Positions 48,701 to 59,256 of a stretch of 64,000 bases of DNA are shown here, one piece after another (within the stretch, counting starts at the first letter, position 1; every line of letters starts with the position of its first letter). The translations under genes and the position numbers were made by a program. The notes under the pieces are model-generated. The model was not told the origin of the DNA, did no database searches, and saw nothing but the letters and a program-made list of their open reading frames with translations. Location: NCBI GenBank assembly GCA_039545355.1, contig BCJJ01000012.1:265067-329066 (forward strand). The letters are read 5' to 3'. This DNA is from Trichosporon coremiiforme (taxonomy: Eukaryota; Basidiomycota; Tremellomycetes; Trichosporonales; Trichosporonaceae).

Positions 48701-49208
48701 TTGCCATGTTGCCAGGTTTTGCGCTGCGGAATACGGGCCGGATCTGGGCGTTGCAGGTGATGTTGATCTAGGCATGGAAAGATGGATCTGGGCGTCATTT
48801 CCATGTCTTCCTGGAATGTTGCTGAGGAAAACTGGATTGCAGCTGAGAAAAAGATCGTTCATTCTTTTGGATTCGCCCTCGGGCTGAAGGTTGTATGAAC
48901 AGGGAGGTTCGTCTGGTGCCCAAAAACTACTGACTCTACTTTCTCTCTACGGCTACTAACATGCACGTGCTGGCTATGCGGCGTGCGGGGGGGTCTAGGT
49001 GATCGGCTAAGGGTTTAAGATGGGGTTTATAATGTTGATGTGGTTCGTGATGGTCGTTGATGATGTGAAAATCGTTGGCAGGTGGCCGGGGCATGTGGGA
49101 GGGGGAGAGATGGGACGGGGTGCTTCTTTCTGCCGATGTGGACTAGCGTGCACCCCTGCCTTACAGGAATGGTTTATGGATCAAGACTGAGAGCAGAGAT
49201 TCGCTCGC
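45710..49208. other. 3.5 kb gene-poor stretch upstream of the DENN gene
   Basis: No gene is recognised. From about 45720 to 46380 the minus strand is strongly pyrimidine-rich (seen as G/A runs on the plus strand), consistent with the promoter and long leader of the DENN gene. Open frames on the minus strand there encode only Ser/Pro runs. A tRNA-like promoter pair lies at 46586-46672 (see separate entry). A 93-codon minus-strand frame at 48207-48488 has no recognisable feature. A short GGCACC repeat occurs near 48020-48050. Confidence 0.45.
46586..46672 (-). other. tRNA-like A-box and B-box pair, no foldable tRNA
   Basis: Read on the minus strand, TGGCCAAGGTG near 46672 matches the pol III A-box consensus, and GGTTCGAGTCC near 46590 matches the B-box exactly. 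Distance between them is within the range of an intron-containing or long-arm tRNA. A D-stem and a five-pair CATCC/GGATG stem can be drawn, but the acceptor and T stems pair poorly. It may be a decayed tRNA, a tRNA-derived element or chance. Confidence 0.25.
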
Positions 49209-50792
49209 TCAGTAGATGAAGCCATAACCGACTGGCGTGCCCATTCCCGCTCCGATGACTCTACTATCAGTCATGCTGAGGTTGCGCCTGCACTGCACGA
49301 TGGCGTCGCACCACATGCAGTCCTTGACGGGCTTGAAGCGGGCGAGGTCGCAATGTTCCTGGTGCATAAGGTACGCGTTCGCGACGTCGGCGTTGGGGTA
49401 CTTGTTGACGGCATCGCGGACCGCCTTGGGCGAGTATCCGTCCTGGATCAGCGTCGCGATGCTGTAGTCCTTCGTGCGCTGAAGCGTAAGGTACTCGATC
49501 GCCTTGTCCGTGGTCTGACACAGGGTGAGGGCTGTCCGCGCATCGCTCTCGGGCCACCCCTGGAGCACGAGGCTGGCGATATCGGCAGCCGACGCCTTGT
49601 GGAACACGCGTTTCAGCCACGGCCGGTCGGCCTTGAACGGCTGCGCCAAGCGAGGCAGACCGCCAACACCGGCCGTGATGCCGGTCTTGACGCTCGCGCC
49701 GCTGCTAGCGGTCGTCGGCGTGCTGGGGCGCGTCTCGAACCCGCGCTCGCTCTTCGCGCTCACGCTCTTCCCGCATACACTGCCCGCGCGCGTCACGTTA
49801 GTCATGCTCGGGACTGTCGGGAGCGTCGGAGACGTGTCGATCAGCGTCGCGCCGCTCTCGCACGTGCCCTTGGACGAGAGCGAGTCGGCAAGCGATGCGC
49901 GCACTCCGCCGGGTGCCAACGAGTGCGCCGAGTGTGCGGAGTGCACAGAGTGAGGCGTGTGCGGCGTGTGGGGACCAGAGTGCCGCGAGCCAGGGGTGTG
50001 CGTCATGGTCACCTGCTGGCCGTGGCTGTAGTCTGGCGTAGAAGGTGTGGGCGGTAATGGCGGAAGGTTGGAGAGACCATGTCGCGGCGTCTCGGGAGAG
50101 GCAGGGATTGGGGCACTCGGCAGTGGTCGGCGCGGGGGCACGGTGCGAGCGCGCTGGTCAGCGTGCTTGAACGCCGAGTAGACGATGATCGGGGGTCCTG
50201 AGGTAGGTGATGTCGGCGAGCTAGCGCCGGCGGAGGATGTCGGAGACACAGGGTGGCCAGGAAGACCGTGGCCGTAAGCCGAGTAGTTGCTATAGGAAGC
50301 GGAGGACTGACCGCCGTAGGACGCGTGCTGGCCGACCGACGCCGAGGGAGGAGGGGGAAGAGGGTGCGTCAGTGCGGAGGGGGAGGGAAGGGTCTGGTGT
50401 TGAGCATTGGGAGAGTAGGAGCGGACGCTGTGGGCCTGCGCCTGCTGAAGCGCTGACGCCGAGGCGGTCGGCGGCGCACTGTTGCACGACGACGAGAGCG
50501 AGCTCACGCTAGCGCTGCTCTTGCTGTGCGGCACCGGCGGCCGCGACATAAAGCTGCATGGGTCGACGGACAGGAAGGCGTACTCTGGCCTGCAGGCGTC
50601 TTCCGGGTCCTCGTCGTCAAAGTCCGCTGTCCTGACAACGGTGAAAGAGTCGTGCTTCGAAGACATGCTCGACGTGCTTGGCCCGCCGGGCGCGCGGCCG
50701 GGCGAAAGGGGAGGCATGAACATTGTGCCAGTGTTTGCTGCGTGGGTTGCGGTATGAGGTCGCTTTCGCGTGTGCCCTGGATAGCGGTTCAC
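49209..50792 (-). CDS. Ser/Pro-rich protein with two UBA-like segments
   Basis: A single exon of 527 residues. The start, MNRYPGHTRKRPHTATHAANTG, is basic, followed by about 330 residues dominated by Ser, Pro, Gly, His and Ala with short SAH/HTP repeats, probably disordered. The C-terminal 140 residues are ordered. FKADRPWLKRVFHKASAADI leads into IASLVLQGWPESDARTALTLC..AIEYL and then IATLIQDGYSPKAVRDAVNKY..VANAYLM. The two repeats share the hydrophobic pattern of UBA three-helix ubiquitin-binding domains (an L..GY/W motif followed by A..AL). The end holds a CMWCDAIVQC cysteine cluster. It is not a family I can name; an adaptor linking ubiquitin to signalling is one possibility. It sits isolated between two long gene-poor regions. 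Confidence 0.7.
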   Translation of the reverse strand: MNRYPGHTRKRPHTATHAANTGTMFMPPLSPGRAPGGPSTSSMSSKHDSFTVVRTADFDDEDPEDACRPEYAFLSVDPCSFMSRPPVPHSKSSASVSSLSSSCNSAPPTASASALQQAQAHSVRSYSPNAQHQTLPSPSALTHPLPPPPSASVGQHASYGGQSSASYSNYSAYGHGLPGHPVSPTSSAGASSPTSPTSGPPIIVYSAFKHADQRARTVPPRRPLPSAPIPASPETPRHGLSNLPPLPPTPSTPDYSHGQQVTMTHTPGSRHSGPHTPHTPHSVHSAHSAHSLAPGGVRASLADSLSSKGTCESGATLIDTSPTLPTVPSMTNVTRAGSVCGKSVSAKSERGFETRPSTPTTASSGASVKTGITAGVGGLPRLAQPFKADRPWLKRVFHKASAADIASLVLQGWPESDARTALTLCQTTDKAIEYLTLQRTKDYSIATLIQDGYSPKAVRDAVNKYPNADVANAYLMHQEHCDLARFKPVKDCMWCDAIVQCRRNLSMTDSRVIGAGMGTPVGYGFIY

Positions 50793-53700
50793 GATCCGGG
50801 TTCGGCTTGAAACCGAGGCGCCTTCTGGAGGTTCCGGGCGCCAAGAGGGCTTTGAGAGGAGAAAGGGGCGCGCTCGGGTTTCGGAGCAGTAGTTTTCGAA
50901 GCTCGAGGTGGTTCAGAGGTGAGGGCTCTGAAAGTGAGCTTGTTTGGAGTGAGCACCGGTGGTTCGTCTAGTGACCGGTTGGACTGATCGGCCGAGAAAT
51001 GTCTGGGAGAACAAGGGAAGGTGTTGAAGTGAAGGGACAAGCGATGGCCTCTGGCGGGTCGAGTGTCCGATGGTCGGAAAAGTGGAGCGAGTGTTCGTCG
51101 TAGGTCGAAGGAAGTCGAAAGGACACAGAGACGAAGAGTGTTAAGGGGGTGATAGGAGGGGAGTGAGGGAACGTGGGTCGGAGGGGGTGCGTGTTTGTCT
51201 GTGACGTTGAGAGTGCAGGAAAAAGTGGGAGGGGTGAGTTGCGATGAACGGGCAGCGTATATGTAAGAGATGAGTTTTGCGATCAGTGAGTACTACGAGG
51301 ATTGAGCGGTCAACAGCCTGAAGGGCTTGAACGCTCTGCGGGGGTACGGTCCGTGATACCAAGTTTTCCTCTGGATCCTGTTCGGCTCTCAACGGCTCAT
51401 GGCTCATGGCTTGCGGCGCTCGCGGCGATGCCATGACATCGCACAACCCCTTCGCTTGCTTGTCTCTCTTTCTGAGGTGGACCCTGGAATCTCCTCCGCC
51501 CCGATGCCTCTGGCCAGGATCCTCGCGGGATGAGAAGCAGCAGAGGTTGGGGGTGAGGGACGCGATGGCGGCATGCCAGGCCAGCAGGCCAACGAACATG
51601 ACGGCGGCCAGAGCTAAAAAGAGACCGAGACGTGCTCTACGAGCAGAGAGAGAACCCTTTCTTTGCGGACCAGCAATACGAACGTCTGTGCCGGTTGGCC
51701 CTACTTGCCTGGCCTCGTGCCTTGATTTAGCATGAGTAGCGCGCAGCCCTTTTGCATACCCCTGCATCTGTTGGCGCAACAGTCACCCTTAAACGCGAGA
51801 GAATGCAGGACGACGGGCGGCAAGCGGAGCCCGCGAGGCCGTGAACGAGGTTTGACGGGGAAGAGCAGAGACGAAGAGGAGCGCGACCCAGAAACACGGA
51901 CAGTGTCTCAGTATCACAAGAGCAAAGTGCCCAAAGCAGCAAAGGCGCGCTAGTGGAGGAGGAGAACAGGAAACATGCCATGATCATGTCAGACGATCGA
52001 GAGGGGCCAAGGGTCACAAAGGGTCTCAGGTAAGCCCAGGGTTGAAATCGGCGATCCGAGCGAACTGCTGGCTCTCACAGCAGCACTCTCCTAGTCACTC
52101 CTGGCACTCGACCCTCTCTCATTTCACCAGCGTTCGGCCTCCCTCGCGACACCGCGACGCGGCGAATCGAAAATGGCGTATCCGGGGCTCGAGCACCAGG
52201 GCCATCTCTAGTACCAATGACGACAGGACAAAGAGCCTATCCGCAGTTCGGCTCGCCGCAGCGCGCGTCCACCTCGAATCATTCCCCAGGCGTCGGTCCT
52301 GTCCGGCCCTGCCAGCGCGGCGAGCCCTGCCGGGTTTGTGGTCATGACTACCACCACTGTTGTACCCCGGACAGACATGCGTACTCGATGCGGGGTCCTG
52401 GGGAGCGACTGGGGCTCGCCAGGGTCGGACTAGCTGGACCCCAGTCGTCCCCCCCACCCAATCTCCCATCAGAATCCTCCCAAACCTGGCCAGACGTCCT
52501 GGCGCTCCTGGCTTGCCCCACTCGGCGACCGAGAAGCAGACAAAAACTAGATGGTCAGGTGCATGGTAACAACAGGTGACTTTTGCAATTGCGCAGCGCG
52601 TCACTGGCAGGAAGCGGCCGCCGAGGTGCATCTGGTGCCGGGCGATATGTTTAGAAGCAGAATAGTCGAGTCAGTCCTTAGCTCGGCGGCCATCGAGTGT
52701 AGCTACCAGCTCACGGCCACCCTCAAACTATTGACAGGCACATACCCGGATTCGCTACCATACCATGAGATGGAGTCGCGCACTCCATTAGACATACAGG
52801 AATTGAACATTCATGGGGAACGGGGGTCAGTGTGTTCGTCGCTGGTGTCCCAGAGCTTTGGGGCAGCGATCTCCACTTGGGCTTAACGCAGTGGGTCGGT
52901 CAGTCCGGCAGACCACAGGCAGATCACATGCAGAGCACGAAGCCTGTGCGCAACGCTTGGAATGCCCCGAGCACGAACACATCGAGCGAGCAGGCTACAT
53001 GGCAAGCTAGGCGTCGGATTGGCCTGCGTGTAAGGCTTGCCGCGCTCGTTCGTTCAGTGCGTCCAGATCTGGCCATTCCACCCTTCCACCCCGCCAGATG
53101 CGATACCAGATAGCTCCAACTTGCCCGCGCTCGTGCCACTTGTTCCTCCGCTTGTTCCACTGCTTGTTCCTCGCAAGTTCCTTTGCGACATTCATCGTCC
53201 CCGGCGCAATTCATGCCGTTACATTCGTTCATAGGTGACCGGCTGCCACCGTACTCACGTCAGTCAGTTACAATTCTCTCGGAATTCGGCTGGCTGCAAG
53301 TGATCAAACCTCGCCATTTCGGCACGCTCGGCACTGTATTTGTTGCTTCTGGCTAGTCTCGAAGTCGGGAAGGTCGTATACTGAAGCAACTGCAGTCCCG
53401 CCGGAATTTACTCCCCGCCTGGATCAACACCGTGACGGACCCACTACGTACCCAGAGACAGTGATGGCCGTCATGCCAGTCTGATGTGCAAGGCAGCATC
53501 ACTGCGCCCGCCACGGCAGCCACCGCATCGACCATCAGTTGCTCAGCGCGCTCAGAGCGTCAGCGCCCTCTTTTCGGCGGTGGCGGTGTTCGTGGCGTCG
53601 GCCCGGCTTTCGCACAGCAGTATGCTTCGAACGCCTCATCGGGATCTAAGCCGCTTGCCCCACACCATCGTGCCCCACACCCGACGCGCAGACCATCAGG

Positions 53701-55678
53701 AGGCTGACGGTAATTACTCAACCGAACGAGATTGGCGAGCGCAGCCTCCTCAATGACAGATCATCGTCGCTAACTGTAAGAATGGACCGAAGTCGGCCAA
53801 TTTTGGCGGCGGCACAGACGGCTGCGATGGCAAGACACAGCCCAAAGGGCACACCACGGCCACGCACAGAGCATAGATGGACCATAATTCTACCGAATAG
53901 TCCTTGAGGTGACTCTTGAGTTGGCTTTGCGCAGACCATGCGTTCAATGTCAATAGAAGGACAGGCAAATGCGGCCGTTCCTAGCGGGCATTCGATAGCC
54001 TGCGCTATGCCCTTGAACGCTCGGTTGCGAGGCCGTTCTTTCTCCTGCTTCTTGAATGCAGACACGTCAGCTTCGTCAGCTTTCACTGTGCCTCACTATT
54101 CTTCTCTGTCAACACATCAAGAACCCTGCTCGGCACCCTCAAGCATCCTCCTGCACCATTGCGCCCTATCGGCCCCGCGGAGCACCCAGCCACACCACCG
54201 CCCTCATTCCGGAGTGACAGTGACGCTCGCGCCAGACGCCATGAGCCCCGCCACCTCCCGCCCCCTTTGCGTATCCTTTGTGAAGTCCGCGATCCTGACG
54301 GGGGAGGGGGGCACAAAGGGCAGCCCCAGCTATCAAGTGTCCGTGCCGGGTCCCGAGCGAATGAAAGAGAGGTGAGCGGGGAGAGTCGCCTGTATCGGGG
54401 CATGAGTATGACCGAATTGAAATTCTGATCCGCACTCGACTACGCACGTCGGCTTGTGTTGTGTAGCTCTCTCAGAAGGACGAACCGAACAGTCGGGCTT
54501 CGGGGGCTCCAGGACTTCGGAGGCTCCGAAGCCTATGAGAACTTCGGAGTTCCGGAATCTTGTGGGCACACATTCAAGGCACCGCGACGCGCACCGACTA
54601 CCGCCTCGATGTGAGCGCGCTGCACAGCCGCACATCGCGTTACACTCCAACGTCCGCCTTCGACGCGGCGTAGCGCCGCAAAATCAGGTTCGCAATCGCC
54701 AGTTGCCTGACGCGCACTGATTTCGCCACTCTGTTCGTTTTGGTCTTCTGATTGCTGCCTGTCATATCCTGCATTGTTCCATCGGAGGCTTGATGAGTAT
54801 CATGAAATGGCGCAGAGCAAATACATGCAACACATGCAACACAAGCTCATTGTACTTCTTGCTTTGACGGCATCAGGCAGGGTCCACACTTGCATTTTGG
54901 GGTTGGGCTTGGACCTTATCTGGCTTTGGGCTCAGTCCTAGCGAGGCTTTCATCGGTTATCGCCCATTGCTGGGGTCTTTCAGTCAGGTCCGTCTTCTTT
55001 CTTGGGTCAATCTTAGACCGTATAGCCTTACTGTTGAATTTCGGTTCTGTCGTCCTTTCGGGTTTGGTCTGATCAGATGGCCGTCAGACGGACTAGGCTA
55101 GGGAGGGTGACAGCCACGAGAGACCCGAAGTACACAACAATGGTGCGTGTGCATCGTTCATGAAGTGCAACTTGAAAGTGCTGCGACCACAGAAATGCGT
55201 TTGGGCCCGCAGCAGCTCGCTTCTGCAACTTACATTCTAAACACATTTCGGGGTCGTTTCCTTCTAGGACTTGCACAACAACTGCCATGACCACCCTCGG
55301 ATTTCCCGCCAACTATCTGACAACACCTCGGCATCCAACAGAGGCACCACACTCTCTCGCCAGGACGCATCTGTCGCCCCCGACCTGCTCTTCACTGCTA
55401 TGCATAACGCATGCAGTCTTACCCGCCATAGTCTGCCGCGTCCAACTTTGCCTTGACAGAAGTGAACGGCTCTCATCTTATCTGCCTCCGGGGTCTCAGG
55501 CGGATTTGACCGAGAGTGGGCCTCCACCGGCTACTAAGTTGGTGCTCGGCGGCGGGCCCCGTCGTCATGTTCGCTGGTGGGCATCCGGCGCGCCGGTCTA
55601 GCTGCACTTTAACACTAGCGTCGACAACGCTGGCACGTTCCTCCGCACTCTGACTCTTCCCTTACTGGCCGCGACGAT
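50793..55678. other. 4.9 kb gene-poor stretch between divergent genes
   Basis: This is the longest region without a recognised gene, lying between the starts of the UBA-like gene (-) and the acyl-CoA synthetase (+). A 212-codon minus-strand frame at 51141-51779 contains one hydrophobic stretch (LGLFLALAAVMFVGLLAWHAA) but no family resemblance or supporting structure, and it may be leader sequence of the UBA-like gene. Around 54490-54560 there is a local cluster of CTTCGGAG/CTCCGAAG inverted repeats. Nothing else was supportable. Confidence 0.4.
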
Positions 55679-57645
55679 ATGGCAGAGAACAAGCTGAGAT
55701 ACACCGTGCAGGAGTGTGAGTGGCTACTCTCTCAACGCTCACTTGCGCTGGCGCTGACACGCAGGCGAGGACCTCCTCTGCGTCCCCGGGAGCGTCTTCG
55801 AGTTCGAGCGGCGCACGCTCTGGGGCCACGAGCAGAAGATCTGGAAGCACCAGGTCCCCACCTTCCGCGAGATGATCATGGAGCGTATGTCGCAGCACGC
55901 ATCCAAGGTCTTCCTGTCCTCGCCCATCGCGGACCCGGAGCCCTTCGACGCCCGTGAGACGCTGACCCACGGCGAGGCGTACGCGCGCGCAATCGACTTT
56001 GCCGCCCTCCTCCGTGGCGCGGGCATCGGCGTCGGCTCCCGCGTCGCGATCGGCGGGACAAACTGCACGGGCTGGGTCATCGCCTTCCTGGGCGTGCACC
56101 TCGTGGGCGGCGTGCCCGTCCTGCTGAACAATGGGCTGCACGTGGACGCGACGCTGCACTGCCTGAAACTGACGCAGCCCGAGCTCATCGTTGTGGATGA
56201 CGCTATGGCGGACCAGCTGGGACCCGCCGAGGCGCAGCTGCGCGCCGCCGGAGTTCGCGCCGACGTGTGGTGCTGGACCTCCCTGGATCATCTTAACGGG
56301 CCGGCCCAGCGCCTCGCCAAGGCCGTCAAGGACATGGAGCCGAACCACGCCAACGTTGCTCGGGTCAAGACCGAAAAGGTGGAGATTGGCCCCGAGTCCG
56401 ACGCCATCATCTACTTCACCTCCGGCACGACCAGTATGCCGAAGGGCGTGCTCGTGACGCAGCGCCAGGCGTTGCACATCCTCATCTCGACGCAGTACGT
56501 GCCCGCACGTATGGCTCTGCGTCTTGGCGCAAGTCCCGCCGAGGCGACCGCCCTCGCGACAGCCCCGAAGGAAGACGCGTGTGCGCTGTTGAGCATCCCC
56601 TTGTTCCACGTACAGGGCAATCTGAACTGGCTCGTCTGCGCCGTGGCAGAGGGCACGAAACTCGCCTTCCTCCGCCGCTGGAGCGTGCCCGATGCGATCA
56701 AGATCATGGTGCAAGAGAAAGTGGGCAAGATCGGGGGCGTCCCCGCCATCGCGACCAGTGTGCTCCAGTCCCCCTTGCTGCCGAAGGAATTCCAGCTCGC
56801 GTCGACGACGTTCGGAGGCGCGAGCCCGCCCACTCGCCTTCCGGCCGATATCATGAAGCGGTTCCCGGAATGCATCCCCGCCACGGGGTGGGGCATGACC
56901 GAGACCAACTCGACGCATACCTCCTTCGCCGGGGTCGAGTATGTCAACAAGCCGAAGAGCTGCGGCCAGGCCGTGCCCATCTGTACCATCAAGGTCGTGG
57001 ACCCGAAAACGAAACAGGAGTTGCCGCCTGGTACGCCGGGGCTGCTCCTGGCGTATGGCTCGAACATCATGAAGTGCTACGTTAACAATCCCAGTGAGTC
57101 ACGCCCTACCCTGACGAGGTAATATATGACTGACTCTGTTCCCAGAGGCGACCGCCGAGACTCTGGTCGACGGCTGGCTCGACACAGGCGACATCGCCTA
57201 CATCGACGCCGACGGCGACCTGGCCATCAGCGATAGGGCAAAGGACATCATTATCAGAGGAGGCGAGAACATCCCCAGTGCCGAGGTGGAGCGCGCGCTG
57301 GCACAAGACGACCGTGTCGCTGAGGCGTGCGCAGTGCCCGTGCCCGACGACGTGCTCGGCGAGCGCGTCGGTGTCGCCGTCTCCTTGGCGCCCGGGGCAA
57401 GCGCGACCGAGGAAAGCATTGCCGAAACGGTCTTCCCGAGACTCCGCTACCCCGCCCGGCCGGCCGTCGTGCTGGTCAGCAACGGCCCTCTTCGTAAGTC
57501 CAGTGCAAAGGGGAACAGGGCTGACAAACTAGCGTGGAACGCGAGCCAGAAAATCCTCAAGTCGGAAGTCAAGAAGATGGTCGTTGCCAAGTGGGAGAGG
57601 GGCGGGAGGAAGCCGCTCGTGGACCCGAGTCGCGCGAGGCTGTAA
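55679..57645 (+). CDS. AMP-forming acyl-CoA synthetase (ANL superfamily)
   Basis: Four exons with introns of 49, 52 and 39 bases give 608 residues. The enzyme activates a carboxylic acid to an acyl-AMP and then a CoA thioester. The P-loop IYFTSGTTSMPKGVLVT (near 56410) has Ser where most relatives have Gly. Other marks are IPLFHVQGNLNW, GIGGVP-type KIGGVPAIATSVL, the A5 motif TGWGMTETNS near 56885, the A7 motif GWLDTGDIAYIDADGDL, the hinge DRAKDIIIRGGENI and the C-terminal lysine motif LPWNASQKILK. A Gln replaces the usual Gly in the last, but the catalytic Lys is kept. MAENKLRYTVQECEDLLCVPGS at the start carries no presequence, and the end (PSRARL) is not a strict peroxisomal SKL. Fatty-acid or phenylpropanoid-like substrates are both possible. 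Confidence 0.88.
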
Positions 57646-58120
57646 CGGGCGAGAGGCGAGCCAGTGAGCGAGTGAGCCAGTGAGCCAGCGAGTCGGCGAG
57701 TCAGCGAGAGCGCGAGTTCGACGACACTATTCCTCACAACTTGATAGGTCGAGATGAACTGAGCTTCAGAATGCATCAGAAGTAGTGGACAGGCACGTTC
57801 GCTTGGCCGTCTGGCCGTTGAGATGACCGAGCTGACCGAGGTACCGGCCAATCAACCCATTGTTCTCTGCTATTTTGATCTGTCAGCCTTGTGTTTTCTT
57901 CGGACGAACGCTGTTCCGTTTCCGTTTCCGTCCCCGTCGCGGGCGCGGGGCGCGGGGTCGGTCCAGTTAGAGGTCTGGTCTGGTCGCCAGGTGGTCAGCC
58001 TCGTCATCAGTCAGTGATGTGCCCCGTCGTCAGTCACGAGGATGAGGGAGAGGTCGCAATGCTTCACTAATTCATAGACTAGACTTATGCTTTGGTTTCC
58101 TTTACGTCCAGAGAGCCGGT
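57646..58120. repeat. GAGY/CAGY-type degenerate short tandem repeat and intergenic DNA
   Basis: Immediately after the synthetase stop (about 57650-57715) the plus strand shows a run of GAGCCAGTGAGCGAGT-like units with four-base periodicity. The rest of the stretch, between convergent genes, shows no coding signal. Confidence 0.6.
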
Positions 58121-59256
58121 TTACTTCTTGCCCTTCTGAGTATCAGCTTGACTCCCTGTTCTTTCGTATGTAGTTGGCGAGTCGGGAAGGAGAGGGGGCG
58201 TGGCGGTGGTGTGGTGCCATGCTCTCACTGGAGCGCAGAGCCATCCTCCACTGCCCTCCAACTCCATGCTCGCCTCAAGGCCGGACTCTGAGCTACAGAG
58301 CTGCTCGTCGACAGACTCTTCGCTAGCCCTCTCGCTCGGCCTCACGAGCGGTCCGCCGTTGGGTCCTCGCATGTGACTCTGTCTCGATCACGGCTCAATG
58401 CCTCCGGCAGCTCGCCTCACGGACTCGTCCCGCGTCGCCCACCACACATCGTCTGGCTCGGCCCGACTCGCTGCCACTCGTCGGAACTGATGGACTCACC
58501 CTAAGCTCGCCCTTTCCACCGTGGTGCTTGCCGTCAATCTTGTCGATCGTCTCCTCGACAAGCCTCTCGTTGGGCTTGGCGGGGGCGTCGCTGTTGTCGG
58601 CGGTGACGTTGGCCTCGGACTCGGTGTCCTGTTCATTAGCTCCACATTGCGCTGCGAAGGAAGGGTGTGGGCACTGAGTTGCCTTGGGTTGCGGGGAGAG
58701 GGTGGGTTGGAATGGGGGAGGGTTGGGGGAGGCCCGGGGCCCTTGGGGGAGGGGGGGGGGGGGGGGGGGGGGGGGGTGCGGATAGAGGGTTTCTCCTCGG
58801 CACCCGGCGTGTGGGACTCGACGGCTGAGACCAGCGTCACTGCGAGTGTGGACACGAGCGCTGACGGCATCATCAACGGAGTCGAGCTCGAGCGGCTCGA
58901 GATTGGGCCACGACGAGAAGCAGGACGACAGCCACTTTGGCTCCACCCAACCTTGTCCACTTCCCCTACCCCCTTGCCCCCTCTTCCTCCTCCTCCCTGC
59001 ACCCCTCACTCTCCCTGCTCTCTGTCCACCAACTCCTGAGAACAGCCATCCCACCCTCGCCATCCTCTGCCAGCAGCCTCCGGCCGCTGTCCTCTAGGGC
59101 TCCGCTGGCGCGACTCACCTCAGTGTTCTCAGTCCATCCCTCCTTGTCCTCCTTGATCTCCTCCGCGACCTCGCGGCGGGTGACGTAGCCGCGCGAAGCA
59201 GCGAGAGAGCGCGCGGGGCGAACAGCGAGACGGAGGTTCTGGCGGAGGGCGAGCAT
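58121..59256 (-). CDS. Small presequence-bearing mitochondrial protein, three exons
   Basis: Exons 59119-59256, 58500-58628 and 58121-58135 splice to 93 residues. MLALRQNLRLAVRPARSLAASRGYVTRREV is a typical presequence with an RGY|V processing-peptidase site. The remainder is hydrophilic and acidic, then ERLVEETIDKIDGKHHGGKGELRKGKK. All three exons join in phase 0. The last exon encodes only KGKK and the stop. The introns are long, 490 and 364 bases, against about 40-55 elsewhere. I do not recognise the family; the layout resembles small basidiomycete mitochondrial matrix proteins of unknown role. The first intron contains a 26-base G homopolymer. Confidence 0.7.
58751..58776. repeat. 26-base G homopolymer inside an intron
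   Basis: An uninterrupted G run on the plus strand, preceded by GGGGGA and another G-rich patch from about 58680. On the transcribed (minus) strand it reads as a C run. It lies inside intron 1 of the small mitochondrial gene. The exact length is prone to sequencing error. Confidence 0.9.

Noticed and set aside
51141..51779. 212-codon minus-strand frame with one hydrophobic helix as a membrane protein gene
   Set aside because: There is no family resemblance, splice pattern or conserved context. The hydrophobic stretch alone is weak evidence, so it is only mentioned within the intergenic entry.
54890..55072. 60-codon hydrophobic plus-strand frame
   Set aside because: It is short, arises from T/G-rich sequence and has no neighbouring exon or family match.
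55662..56918. 418-codon minus-strand open frame
   Set aside because: It is antisense to the acyl-CoA synthetase, with no family resemblance.
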